Origin: Xylocopa sonorina | Taxonomy: Eukaryota; Arthropoda; Insecta; Hymenoptera; Apidae | DNA length: 64,000 bases | Assembly: GCF_050948175.1 (NCBI RefSeq) | Contig: NW_027490391.1 | Span: forward strand, 310,001-374,000 | Direction: 5' to 3' | Shown: positions 1 through 14,639 of the stretch, piece after piece | How the letters are laid out: every line of letters starts with the position of its first letter | Numbering within the stretch: the stretch's first letter is position 1 | Translations under genes and position numbers: made by a program | Notes under the pieces: generated by a model | The model's database searches: none | Seen by the model: only the letters and a program-made list of their open reading frames with translations | Told to the model about the DNA's origin: nothing

Positions 1-1209
1 AGCTTTCTAATGCTTCTTAGAACGCGATATCGCATCTCATTTCTATGTTTCATGGTAAGATATAATATGATTTGCGAAGTGTCATGTATTCTTCGTCTAC
101 ACTTCAAATGAATGTAAATGCGACACTTTCTTGCTAGGAAATAGCGTTTGCAAATGTCTACATATCGTAGCAATAGTGTTCTAATGCTTCTTAAAACGCG
201 ATATCGCAACTCATTTCTATGTTTCATGGTAAGATATAATATGATTTGCGAAGTGTCATGTATTCCTCGTCTACACTTCAAATGAATGTAAATGCGACAC
301 TTCCTTGCAAGGAAATAGCGTTTGCGGATGTCTACGTATCGAAGCAATAGAGTTCAAGTGCTTCTTAAAACGAGATATTGCATCTCATACCTATGTTTCA
401 TGATAAGATATAATATTCAGTGCGAAGTGCTATGCATTCCTCGTCTACGATTCAAATGAATGTAAATGCGACACTTCCTTGCAAGGAAATAGCGTTTGCA
501 GATGTCTACGTATCGCAGCAATAGATTTCTAATGCTTCTTAAAGCGCTATATCGCATCTCATTTCTATGCTTCATGGTAAGATGTAATATTCATTGCGAA
601 AAGTTATGCATTCCTCGTCTACGATTCAAATGAAAGTAAATGCGACACTTCCTTGCAAGGAAATAGCGATTGCAAATGTCTACGTATCGTAGCAGTAGAG
701 TTCTAATGCTTCTTAAAACGCGATATCGCATCTCATTTCTATGTTTCATGGTAAGATATAATATGATTTGCGAAGTGTTATGTATTCCTCGTATACACAT
801 CAAATGAATGTAAATGCGACACTTCCTTGCAAGGAAATAGCGTTTGCAGATGTCTACGTATCGTAGCAATAGAGTTCTTATGATTCATAAAACGCGATAT
901 CGCATCTCATTTCTATGTTTCATGGTAAGGTATAATATGATTTGCGAAGTGTTATGTATTCCTCGTCTACACTTCAAATGAATGTGAATGCTACACTTTC
1001 TCGCTAGGAAATAGCGTTTGCAGATGTCTACGTATCGTAGCAAAAGATTTCTGATGCTTCTTAAAACGCGATATCGCATCTCATTTCTATGTTTCACGGT
1101 AAGATATAATATGATTTGCGAACTGTTATGTATTCCTCGTCTACACTTCAAATGAATGTAAATGCGACACTTCCTTGCAAGGAAATAGCGTATGCAGATG
1201 TCTACGTAT

Positions 1210-1383
1210 CGAAGCAATAGAGTTCAAATGCTTCTCAAAACGAGATATTGCATCTCATATCTATGTTTCATGATAAGATATAATATTCATTGCGATGTGT
1301 TATGCATTCCTCGTCTACACTTCAAATGAATGTAAGTGCGACACTTCCTTGCAAGGAAATAGCGTTTGCGGATGTCTACGTAT
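1210..1383. repeat. Exemplar of a diverged satellite monomer class (GAGATATTGC type)
   Basis: This unit begins CGAAGCAATAG. It carries ACGAGATATTGCATCTCATA in place of the usual ACGCGATATCGCATCTCATT, TTTCATGATAAG in place of TTTCATGGTAAG, and TAATATTCATTGCG in place of TAATATGATTTGCG. These linked changes define a second monomer class. It recurs singly or in short runs, for example near 370, 4710, 5240, 6970, 9760, 13230, 21410, 22980, 26110, 28890, 50880 and 54020, usually many units apart. It keeps the 174-bp length. Confidence 0.8.
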
Positions 1384-3161
1384 CGAAGCAATAGAGTACA
1401 AATGCTACTTAAAACGAGATATTGCATCTCATACCTATGTTTCATGGTAAGATGTAATATTCATTGCGAAGTGTTATGCATTCCTCGTCTACGATTCAAA
1501 TGAATGTAAATGCGACACTGCCTTGCAAGGAAATAGCGTCTGCAGATGTCTAGGTATCGTAGCAATAGAGTTCTAATGCTTCTTAAAACGCGATATCGCA
1601 TCTCATTTCTATGTTTCATGGTAGGATGTAATATTCATTGCGAAGTGTTATGCATTCCTCGTCTACGATTCAAATGAAAGTAAATGCGACACTTCCTTGC
1701 AAGGAAATAGCGTTTGCAGATGTCTACGTATCGCAGCAATAGATTTCTAATGCTTCTTAAAGCGCGATATCGCATCTCATTTCTATGCTTCATGGTAAGA
1801 TGTAATATTCATTGCGAAAAGTTATGCATTCCTCGTCTACGATTCAAATGAAAGTAAATGCGACACTTCCTTGCAAGGAAATAGCGATTGCAGATGTCTA
1901 CGTATCGTAGAAGTAGAGTTCTAATGCTTCTTAAAACGCGATATCGCATCTCATTTCTATGTTTCATGGTAAGATATAATATGATTTGCGAAGTGTTATG
2001 TATTCCTCGTATACACATCAAATGAATGTAAATGCGACACTCCCTTGCAAGGAAATAGCGTTTGCAGATGTCTACGTATCGTAGCAATAAAGTTCTTATG
2101 ATTCTTAAAACGCGATATCGCATCTCATTTCTATGTTTCATGGTAAGGTATAATATGATTTGCGAAGTGTTATGTATTCCTCGTCTACACTTCAAATGAA
2201 TGTGAATGCGACACTTTCTCGCTAGGAAATAGCGTTTGCAGATGTCTACGTATCGTAGCAATAGATTTCTAATGCTTCTTAAAACGCGATATCGCATCTC
2301 ATTTCTATGTATCATGGTAAGATATAATATGATTTGCGAAGTGTCATGTATTCCTCGTCTACGATTCAAATGAAAGTAAATGCGACACATCCTTGCTAGG
2401 AAATAGCGTCTGTAGATGTCTACGTATCGTAGCAATAGAGTTCATATGATTCTTAAAACGCGATATCGCATCTCATTTCTATGTTTCATGGTAAGATATA
2501 ATATGATTTGCGGAGTGTTATGTATTCCTCGTCTACACTTCAAATGAATGTAAATGCGACACTTCTTTGCAAGGAAATAGCATTTGCAGATGTCTACGTA
2601 TCGTTGCACTAGAGTTCTTATGATTCTTAAAACGCTATATCGCATCTCATTTCTATGTTTCATGGTAAGATATAATATGATTTGCTGAGTGTTATGTATT
2701 CCTCGTCTACACTTCAAATGAATGTAAATGCGACACTTCCTTGCAAGGAAATAGCGTTTGCAGATGCCTACGTATCGCAGCAATAGATTTCTAATGCTTC
2801 TTAAAACGCGATATCGCATCTCATTTCTATGTTTCATGGTAAGATATAATATGATTTGCGAAGTGTTATGTATTCCTCGTATACACATCAAATGAATGTA
2901 AATGCGACACTTCCTTGTAAGGAAATAGCGTTTGCAGATGTCCATGTATCGTAGCAATAGAGTTCTAATGCTTCTTAAAACGCGATATCGCATCTCATTT
3001 CTATGTTTCATGGTAAGATATAATATGATTTGCGAAGTATCATGTATTCCTCGTCTACACTTCAAATGAATGTAAATGCGACACTTCTTTGCAAGGAAAT
3101 AGCGTTTGCAGATGTCTACGTATCGTTGCAATAGAGTTCTTATGATTCCTAAAACGCGATA

Positions 3162-6100
3162 TCACATCTCATTTCTATGTTTAATGGTAAGATATAATAT
3201 GATTTGCGGAGTGATGTGTATTCCTCGTGTACACTTCAAATGAATGTAAATGCGACACTTCCTTGCAAGGAAATAGCGTCTGCAGATGTCTACGTATCGT
3301 AGCAATAGAGTTCTGATGATTCTTAAAACGCGATATCGCATCTCATTTCTATGTTTCATGGTAAGATATAATATGATTTGCGAAGTGTTATGTATTCCTC
3401 GTCTACACTTCAAATGAATGTAAATGCGACACTTCTTTGCAAGGAAATAGCGATTGCAGATGTCTACGTATCGTAGCAATAGAGTTCATATGATTCTTAA
3501 AACGCGATATCGCATCTCATTTCTATGTTTCATGGTAAGATATAATATGATTTGCGAAGTGTTATGTATTCCTCGTCTACACTTCAAATGAATGTAAATG
3601 CGACACTTCTTTGCTAGGAAATAGTGTTTGCAAATGTCTACATATCGTAGCAATAGTGTTCTAATGCTTCTTAAAACGCGATATCGCATCTCATTTCTAT
3701 GTTTCATGGTAAGATATAATATGATTTGCGAAGTATCATGTATTCCTCGTCTACACTTCAAATGAATGTAAATGCGACACTTCTTTGCTAGGAAATAGCG
3801 TTTGCAAATGTCTACCTATCGTAGCAATAGTGTTCTAATGCTTCTTAAAACGCGATATCGCATCTCATTTCTATGTTTCATGGTAAGATATAATATGATT
3901 TGCGAAGTATCATGTATTCCTCGTCTACACTTCAAATGAATGTAAATGCGACACTTCCTTGCTAGGAAATAGCGTCCGCACATGTCTAGGTATCGTAGCA
4001 ATAGAGTTCTAATGCCTCTTAAAACGCGATATCGCATCTCATTTCTATGTTTCATGGTAAGATATAATATGATTTGCGAAGTGTTATGTATTCCTCGTCT
4101 ACACTTCAAATGAATGTAAATGCGACACTTCTTTGCAAGGAAATAGCGATTGCAGATGTCTACGTATCGTAGCAATAGAGTTCATATGATTCTTAAAACG
4201 CGATATCGCATCTCATTTCTATGTTTCATGGTAAGATATAATATGATTTGCGAAGTGTTATGTATTCCTCGTCTACACTTCAAATGAATGTAAATGCGAC
4301 ACTTCCTTGCAAGGAAATAGCGTTTGCAGATGTCTACGTATCGCAGCAATAGATTTCTAATGCCTCTAAAAGCGCGATATCGTATCTTATTTCTATGCTT
4401 CATGGTAAGATGTAATATTCATTGCGAAGTGTTATGCATTCCTCGTCTACGATTCAAATGAAAGTAAATGCGACACTTCCTTGCAAGGAAATAGCGATTG
4501 CAGATGTCTACGTATCGTAGCAGTAGAGTTCTAATGCTTCTTAAAACGCGATATCGCATCTCATTTCTATGTTTCATGGTAAGATATAATATGATTTGCG
4601 AAGTGTTATGTATTCCTCGTATACACATCAAATGAATGTAAATGCGACACTTCCTTGCAAGGAAATAGCGTATGCAGATGTCTACGTATCGAAGCAATAG
4701 GGTTCAAATGCTTCTTAAAACGAGATATTGCATCTCATATCTATGTTTCATGATAAGATATAATATTCATTGCGATGTGTTATGCATTCCTCGTCTACAC
4801 TTCAAATGAATGTAAATGCGACACTTCCTTGCAAGGAAATAGCGTTTGCAGATGTCTACGTATCGCAGCAATAGATTTCCAATGCTCTTAAAGCGCGATA
4901 TCGCATCTTATTTCTATGCTTCATGGTAAGATGTAATATATATTGCGAAGTGTTATGCATTCCTCGTCTACGATTCAAATGAAAGTAAATGCGACACTTC
5001 CTTGCAAGGAAATAGCGATTGCAGATGTCTACGTATCGTAGCAGTAGAGTTCTAATGCTTCTTAAAACGCGATATCGCATCTCATTTCTATGTTTCATGG
5101 TAAGATATAATATGATTTGCGAAGTGTTATGTATTCCTCGTATACACATCAAATGAATGTAAATGCGACACTTCCTTGCAAGGAAATAGCGTATGCAGAT
5201 GTCTACGTATCGAAGCAATAGAGTTCAAATGCTCCTTAAAACGAGATATTGCATCTCATATCTATGTTTCATGATAAGATATAATATTCATTGCGATGTG
5301 TTATGCATTCCTCGTCTACACTTCAAATGAATGTAAATGCGACACTTCCTTGCAAGGAAATAGCGTTTGCGGATGTCTACGTATCGTTGCAATAGAGTTC
5401 TTATGATTCTTAAAACGCGATATCACATCTCATTTCTATGTTTAATGGTAAGATATAATATGATTTGCGGAGTGTTGTGTATTCCTCGTCTACACTTCAA
5501 ATGAATGTAAATGCGACACTTCCTTGCAAGGAAATAGCGTTTGCAGATGTCTACGTATCGTAGCAATAGAGTTCTGATGATTCTTAAAACGCGATATCGC
5601 ATCTCATTTCTATGTTTCATGGTAAGATATAATATGATTTGCGAAGTGTTATGTATTCCTCGTCTACACTTCAAATGAATGTAAATGCGACACTTCTTTG
5701 CAAGGAAATAGCGATTGCAGATGTCTACGTATCGTAGCAATAGAGTTCATATGATTCTTAAAACGCGATATCGCATCTCATTTTCTATGTTTCATGTAAG
5801 ATATAATATGATTTGCGAAGTGTTATGTATTCCTCGTCTACACTTCAAATGAATGTAATGCGACACTTCTTTGCTAGGAAATAGTGTTTGCAAATGTCTA
5901 CATATCGTAGCAATAGTGTTCTAATGCTTCTTAAACGCGATATCGCATCTCATTTCTATGTTTCATGGTAAGATATAATATGATTTGCGAAGTATCATGT
6001 ATTCCTCGTCTACACTTCAAATGAATGTAAATGCGACACTTCTTTGCTAGGAAATAGCGTTTGCAAATGTCTACCTATGTAGCAATAGTGTTCTAATGCT

Positions 6101-9100
6101 TCTTAAAACGCGATATCGCATCTCATTTCTATGTTTCATGGTAAGATATAATATGATTTGCGAAGTATCATGTATTCCTCGTCTACACTTCAAATGAATG
6201 TAAATGCGACACTTCCTTGCTAGGAAATAGCGTCCGCACATGTCTAGGTATCGTAGCAATAGAGTTCTAATGCCTCTTAAAACGCGATATCGCATCTCAT
6301 TTCTATGTTTCATGGTAAGATATAATATGATTTGCGAAGTGTTATGTATTCCTCGTCTACACTTCAAATGAATGTAAATGCGACACTTCTTTGCAAGGAA
6401 ATAGCGATTGCAGATGTCTACGTATCGTAGCAATAGAGTTCATATGATTCTTAAAACGCGATATCGCATCTCATTTCTATGTTTCATGGTAAGATATAAT
6501 ATGATTTGCGAAGTGTTATGTATTCCTCGTCTACACTTCAAATGAATGTAAATGCGACACTTCCTTGCAAGGAAATAGCGTTTGCAGATGTCTACGTATC
6601 GCAGCAATAGATTTCTAATGCCTCTAAAAGCGCGATATCGTATCTTATTTCTATGCTTCATGGTAAGATGTAATATTCATTGCGAAGTGTTATGCATTCC
6701 TCGTCTACGATTCAAATGAAAGTAAATGCGACACTTCCTTGCAAGGAAATAGCGATTGCAGATGTCTACGTATCGTAGCAGTAGAGTTCTAATGCTTCTT
6801 AAAACGCGATATCGCATCTCATTTCTATGTTTCATGGTAAGATATAATATGATTTGCGAAGTGTTATGTATTCCTCGTATACACATCAAATGAATGTAAA
6901 TGCGACACTTCCTTGCAAGGAAATAGCGTATGCAGATGTCTACGTATCGAAGCAATAGGGTTCAAATGCTTCTTAAAACGAGATATTGCATCTCATATCT
7001 ATGTTTCATGATAAGATATAATATCATTGCGATGTGTTATGCATTCCTCGTCTACACTTCAAATGAATGTAAATGCGACACTTCCTTGCAAGGAAATAGC
7101 GTTTGCAGATGTCTACGTATCGCAGCAATAGATTTCCAATGCCTCTTAAAGCGCGATATCGCATCTTATTTCTATGCTTCATGGTAAGATGTAATATATA
7201 TTGCGAAGTGTTATGCATTCCTCGTCTACGATTCAAATGAAAGTAAATGCGACACTTCCTTGCAAGGAAATAGCGATTGCAGATGTCTACGTATCGTAGC
7301 AGTAGAGTTCTAATGCTTCTTAAAACGCGATATCGCATCTCATTTCTATGTTTCATGGTAAGATATAATATGATTTGCGAAGTGTTATGTATTCCTCGTA
7401 TACACATCAAATGAATGTAAATGCGACACTTCCTTGCAAGGAAATAGCGTATGCAGATGTCTACGTATCGAAGCAATAGAGTTCAAATGCTCCTTAAAAC
7501 GAGATATTGCATCTCATATCTATGTTTCATGATAAGATATAATATTCATTGCGATGTGTTATGCATTCCTCGTCTACACTTCAAATGAATGTAAATGCGA
7601 CACTTCCTTGCAAGGAAATAGCGTTTGCGGATGTCTACGTATCGTTGCAATAGAGTTCTTATGATTCTTAAAACGCGATATCACATCTCATTTCTATGTT
7701 TAATGGTAAGATATAATATGATTTGCGGAGTGTTGTGTATTCCTCGTCTACACTTCAAATGAATGTAAATGCGACACTTCCTTGCAAGGAAATAGCGTTT
7801 GCAGATGTCTACGTATCGTAGCAATAGAGTTCTTATGATTCTTAAAACGCGATATCGCATCTCATTTTTATGTTTCATGGTAAGATACAATATGATTTGC
7901 GAAGTGTTATGTATTCCTCGTCTACACTTCAAATGAATGTAAATGCGACACTTCTTTGCAAGGAAATAGCGATTGCAGATGTCTACGTATCGTAGCAATA
8001 GAGTTCATATGATTCTTAAAACGCGATATCGCATCTCATTTCTATGTTTCATGGTAAGATATAATATGATTTGCGAAGTGTTATGTATTCCTCGTCTACA
8101 CTTCGAATGAATGTAAATGCGACACTTCTTTGCTAGGAAATAGCGTTTGCAAATGTCTACATATCGTAGCAATAGTGTTCTAATGCTTCTTAAAACGCGA
8201 TATCGCATCTCATTTCTATGTTTCATGGTAAGATATAATATGATTTGCGAAGTATCATGTATTCCTCGTCTACACTTCAAATGAATGTAAATGCGACACT
8301 TCTTTGCTAGGAAATAGCGTTTGCAAATGTCTACCTGTCGTAGCAATAGTGTTCTAATGCTTCTTAAAACGCGATATCGCATCTCATTTCTATGTTTCAT
8401 GGTAAGATATAATATGATTTGCGAAGTATCATGTATTCCTCGTCTACACTTCAAATGAATGTAAATGCGACACTTCTTTGCAAGGAAATAGCGTTTGCAG
8501 ATGTCTACGTATCGTTGCAATAGAGTCCTTATGATTCTTAAAACGCGATATCACATCTCATTTCTATGTTTAATGGTAAGATATAATATGATTTGCGGAG
8601 TGTTGTGTATTCCTCGTCTACACTTCAAATGAATGTAAATGCGACACTTCCTTGCAAGGAAATAGCGTCTGCAGATGTCTACGTATCGTAGCAATAGAGT
8701 TCTTATGATTCTTAAAACGCGATATCGCATCTCATTTCTATGTTTCATGGTAAGATATAATATGATTTGCGAAGTGTTATGTATTCCTCGTCTACACTTC
8801 AAATGAATGTAAATGCGACACTTCTTTGCAAGGAAATAGCGATTGCAGATGTCTACGTATCGTAGCAATAGAGTTCATATGATTCTTAAAACGCGATATC
8901 GCATCTCATTTCTATGTTTCATGGTAAGATATAATATGATTTGCGAAGTGTTATGTATTCCTCGTCTACACTTCAAATGAATGTAAATGCGACACTTCTT
9001 TGCTAGGAAATAGTGTTTGCAAATGTCTACATATCGTAGCAATAGTGTTCTAATGCTTCTTAAAACGCGATATCGCATCTCATTTCTATGTTTCATGGTA

Positions 9101-12100
9101 AGATATAATATGATTTGCGAAGTATCATGTATTCCTCGTCTACACTTCAAATGAATGTAAATGCGACACTTCTTTGCTAGGAAATAGCGTTTGCAAATGT
9201 CTACCTATCGTAGCAATAGAGTTCATATGATTCTTAAAACGCGATATCGCATCTCATTTCTATGTTTCATGGTAAGATATAATATGATTTGCGAAGTGTT
9301 ATGTATTCCTCGTCTACACTTCAAATGAATGTAAATGCGACACTTCCTTGCAAGGAAATAGCGTTTGCAGATGTCTACGTATCGCAGCAATAGATTTCTA
9401 ATGCCTCTAAAAGCGCGATATCGTATCTTATTTCTATGCTTCATGGTAAGATGTAATATTCATTGCGAAGTGTTATGCATTCCTCGTCTACGATTCAAAT
9501 GAAAGTAAATGCGACACTTCCTTGCAAGGAAATAGCGATTGCAGATGTCTACGTATCGTAGCAGTAGAGTTCTAATGCTTCTTAAAACGCGATATCGCAT
9601 CTCATTTCTATGTTTCATGGTAAGATATAATATGATTTGCGAAGTGTTATGTATTCCTCGTATACACATCAAATGAATGTAAATGCGACACTTCCTTGCA
9701 AGGAAATAGCGTATGCAGATGTCTACGTATCGAAGCAATAGGGTTCAAATGCTTCTTAAAACGAGATATTGCATCTCATATCTATGTTTCATGATAAGAT
9801 ATAATATTCATTGCGATGTGTTATGCATTCCTCGTCTACACTTCAAATGAATGTAAATGCGACACTTCCTTGCAAGGAAATAGCGTTTGCAGATGTCTAC
9901 GTATCGCAGCAATAGATTTCCAATGCCTCTTAAAGCGCGATATCGCATCTTATTTCTATGCTTCATGGTAAGATGTAATATATATTGCGAAGTGTTATGC
10001 ATTCCTCGTCTACGATTCAAATGAAAGTAAATGCGACACTTCCTTGCAAGGAAATAGCGATTGCAGATGTCTACGTATCGTAGCAGTAGAGTTCTAATGC
10101 TTCTTAAAACGCGATATCGCATCTCATTTCTATGTTTCATGGTAAGATATAATATGATTTGCGAAGTGTTATGTATTCCTCGTATACACATCAAATGAAT
10201 GTAAATGCGACACTTCCTTGCAAGGAAATAGCGTATGCAGATGTCTACGTATCGAAGCAATAGAGTTCAAATGCTCCTTAAAAACGAGATATTGCATCTC
10301 ATATCTATGTTTCATGATAAGATATAATATTCATTGCGATGTGTTATGCATCCCTCGTCTACACTTCAAATGAATGTAAATGCGACACTTCCTTGCAAGG
10401 AAATAGCGTTTGCGGATGTCTACGTATCGTTGCAATAGAGTTCTTATGATTCTTAAAACGCGATATCACATCTCATTTCTATGTTTAATGGTAAGATATA
10501 ATATGATTTGCGGAGTGTTGTGTATTCCTCGTCTACACTTCAAATGAATGTAAATGCGACACTTCCTTGCAAGGAAATAGCGTTTGCAGATGTCTACGTA
10601 TCGTAGCAATAGAGTTCTTATGATTCTTAAAACGCGATATCGCATCTCATTTTTATGTTTCATGGTAAGATATAATATGATTTGCGAAGTGTTATGTATT
10701 CCTCGTCTACACTTCAAATGAATGTAAATGCGACACTTCTTTGCAAGGAAATAGCGATTGCAGATGTCTACGTATCGTAGCAATAGAGTTCATATGATTC
10801 TTAAAACGCGATATCGCATCTCATTTCTATGTTTCATGGTAAGATATAATATGATTTGCGAAGTGTTATGTATTCCTCGTCTACACTTCGAATGAATGTA
10901 AATGCGACACTTCTTTGCTAGGAAATAGCGTTTGCAAATGTCTACATATCGTAGCAATAGTGTTCTAATGCTTCTTAAAACGCGATATCGCATCTCATTT
11001 CTATGTTTCATGGTAAGATATAATATGATTTGCGAAGTATCATGTATTCCTCGTCTACACTTCAAATGAATGTAAATGCGACACTTCTTTGCTAGGAAAT
11101 AGCGTTTGCAAATGTCTACCTGTCGTAGCAATAGTGTTCTAATGCTTCTTAAAACGCGATATCGCATCTCATTTCTATGTTTCATGGTAAGATATAATAT
11201 GATTTGCGAAGTATCATGTATTCCTCGTCTACACTTCAAATGAATGTAAATGCGACACTTCTTTGCAAGGAAATAGCGTTTGCAGATGTCTACGTATCGT
11301 TGCAATAGAGTCCTTATGATTCTTAAAACGCGATATCACATCCCATTTCTATGTTTAATGGTAAGATATAATATGATTTGCGGAGTGTTGTGTATTCCTC
11401 GTCTACACTTCAAATGAATGTAAATGCGACACTTCCTTGCAAGGAAATAGCGTCTGCAGATGTCTACGTATCGTAGCAATAGAGTTCTTATGATTCTTAA
11501 AACGCGATATCGCATCTCATTTCTATGTTTCATGGTAAGATATAATATGATTTGCGAAGTGTTATGTATTCCTCGTCTACACTTCAAATGAATGTAAATG
11601 CGACACTTCTTTGCAAGGAAATAGCGATTGCAGATGTCTACGTATCGTAGCAATAGAGTTCATATGATTCTTAAAACGCGATATCGCATCTCATTTCTAT
11701 GTTTCATGGTAAGATATAATATGATTTGCGAAGTGTTATGTATTCCTCGTCTACACTTCAAATGAATGTAAATGCGACACTTCTTTGCTAGGAAATAGTG
11801 TTTGCAAATGTCTACATATCGTAGCAATAGTGTTCTAATGCTTCTTAAAACGCGATATCGCATCTCATTTCTATGTTTCATGGTAAGATATAATATGATT
11901 TGCGAAGTATCATGTATTCCTCGTCTACACTTCAAATGAATGTAAATGCGACACTTCTTTGCTAGGAAATAGCGTTTGCAAATGTCTACCTATCGTAGCA
12001 ATAGTGTTCTAATGCTTCTTAAAACGCGATATCGCATCTCATTTCTATGTTTCATGGTAAGATATAATATGATTTGCGAAGTATCATGTATTCCTCGTCT

Positions 12101-13050
12101 ACACTTCAAATGAATGTAAATGCGACACTTCCTTGCTAGGAAATAGCGTCCGCACATGTCTAGGTATCGTAGCAATAGAGTTCTAATGCCTCTTAAAACG
12201 CGATATCGCATCTCATTTCTATGTTTCATGGTAAGATATAATATGATTTGCGAAGTGTTATGTATTCCTCGTCTACACTTCAAATGAATGTAAATGCGAC
12301 ACTTCTTTGCAAGGAAATAGCGATTGCAGATGTCTACGTATCGTAGCAATAGAGTTCATATGATTCTTAAAACGCGATATCGCATCTCATTTCTATGTTT
12401 CATGGTAAGATATAATATGATTTGTGAAGTGTTATGTATTCCTCGTCTACACTTCAAATGAATGTAAATGCGACACTTCTTTGCTAGGAAATAGTGTTTG
12501 CAAATGTCTACATATCGTAGCAATAGTGTTCTAATGCTTCTTAAAACGCGATATCGCATCTCATTTCTATGTTTCATGGTAAGATATAATATGATTTGCG
12601 AAGTATCATGTATTCCTCGTCTACACTTCAAATGAATGTAAATGCGACACTTCTTTGCTAGGAAATAGCGTTTGCAAATGTCTACCTATCGTAGCAATAG
12701 TGTTCTAATGCTTCTTAAAACGCGATATCGCATCTCATTTCTATGTTTCATGGTAAGATATAATATGATTTGCGAAGTATCATGTTTTCCTCGTCTACAC
12801 TTCAAATGAATGTAAATGCGACACTTCCTTGCTAGGAAATAGCGTCCGCACATGTCTAGGTATCGTAGCAATAGAGTTCTAATGCCTCTTAAAACGCGAT
12901 ATCGCATCTCATTTCTATGTTTCATGGTAAGATATAATATGATTTGCGAAGTGTTATGTATTCCTCGTCTACACTTCAAATGAATGTAAATGCGACACTT
13001 CTTTGCAAGGAAATAGCGATTGCAGATGTCTACGTATCGTAGCAATAGAG
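3162..13050. repeat. Satellite higher-order repeat region, 13-mer and 16-mer blocks
   Basis: Blocks beginning near 3162, 5423, 7681 and 10466 share the same order of monomer variants. The first two are offset by about 2,260 bases (13 units) and the last two by 2,785 bases (16 units, plus one extra A near 10280). The blocks differ by gain or loss of whole sub-blocks. For example, a pair of units is tandemly repeated at a 696-base offset (4 units) between about 11660 and 13045, and a 5-unit offset (870 bases) links 7681 and 8551. This is the pattern expected from unequal exchange. Confidence 0.8.
3259..3339. repeat. Exemplar of the three dyad symmetries in each satellite unit
   Basis: Three inverted repeats lie within 81 bases and recur in most units. 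TTCCTTGCAAGGAA at 3259-3272 is a perfect 14-bp palindrome. CTACGTATCGTAG at 3290-3302 has 5-bp arms around TAT. GCGATATCGC at 3330-3339 is a perfect 10-bp palindrome. Variants elsewhere (TTCCTTGCTAGGAA, TTCCTCGCTAGGAA, TTCTTTGCAAGGAA) weaken the first palindrome at or near its centre. Dyad-rich satellites able to extrude cruciforms have been linked to centromeres lacking CENP-B boxes; that role here is inference. Confidence 0.8.
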
Positions 13051-14639
13051 TTCATATGATTCTTAAAACGCGATATCGCATCTCATTTCTATGTTTCATG
13101 GTAAGATATAATATGATTTGCGAAGTGTTATGTATTCCTCGTCTACACTTCAAATGAATGTAAATGCGACACTTCCTTGCAAGGAAATAGCGTTTGCGGA
13201 TGTCTACGTATCGAAGCAATATAGTTCAAATGCTTCTTAAAACGAGATATTGCATCTCATACCTATGTTTCATGATAAGATATAATATTCAGTGCGAAGT
13301 GTTATGCATTCCTCGTCTACGATTCAAATGAATGTAAATGCGACACTTCCTTGCAAGGAAATAGCGTTTGCAGATGTCTACGTATCGAAGCAATAGAGTT
13401 CAAATGCTTCTTAAAACGAGATATTGCATGTCATATCTATGTTTCATGATAAGATGTAATATTCATTGCAAAGTGTTATGCATTCCTCGTCTACGATTCA
13501 AATGAATGTAAATGCGACACTTCCTTGCAAGGAAATAGCGTTTGCAGATGTCTACGTATCGTAGCAATAGAGTCCATATGATTCTTAAAACGCGATATTG
13601 CATCTCATTTCTATGTTTCATGGTAAGATGTAACATGATTTGCGAAGTGTTATGTATTCCTCGACTACACATCAAATGAATGTGAATGCGATACTTCCTC
13701 GCTAGGAAATAGCGTTTGCAGATATCTACGTATCGTTAGCAATAGCTTTCTAATGCTTCTTAAAACGCGATATCGCATCTCATTTCTATGTTTCATGGTA
13801 AGATATAATATGATTTGCGAAGTGTCATGTATTCCTCGTCTACACTTCAAATGAATGTATATGCGACACTTCCTTGCAAGGAAATAGCGTTTGCAGATGT
13901 CTACGTATCGTAGCAATAGAGTTCTTATGATTCTTAAAACGCGATATTGCATCTCATTTCTATGTTTCATGGTAAGATATAATATGATTTGCGAATTGTT
14001 ATGTATTCCTCGTCTACACTTCAAATGAATGTAAATGCGACACTTCCTTGCAAGGAAATAGCGTTTGCAGATGTCTACGTATCGAAGCAATAGAGTTCAA
14101 ATGCTTCTTAAAACGAGATATTGCATGTCATATCTATGTTTCATGATAAGATGTAATATTCATTGCGAAGTGTTATGCATTCCTCGTCTACGATTCAAAT
14201 GAATGTAAATGCGACACTTCCTTGCAAGGAAATAGCGTTTGCAGATGTCTACGTATCGTAGCAATAGAGTCCTTATGATTCTTAAAACGCGATATTGCAT
14301 CTCATTTCTATGTTTCATGGTAAGATATAATATGATTTGCGAGGTGTTATGTATTCCTCGTCTACACTAAATGAATGTGAATGCGACACTTCCTCGCTAG
14401 GAAATAGCGTTTGCAGATGTCTGCGTATCGTAGCAATAGAGTTCTATTGCCTCTTAAAACGCGATATCGCATCTCATTTCTATGTTTCATGGTAAGACAT
14501 AATATGATTTGCGAAGTGTTATGTATTCCTCGTCTACACTTCAAATGAATGTAAATGCGACACTTCTTTGCTAGGAAATAGCGTTTGCAAATGTCTACAT
14601 ATCGTAGCAATAGTGTTCTAATGCTTCTTAAAACGCGAT

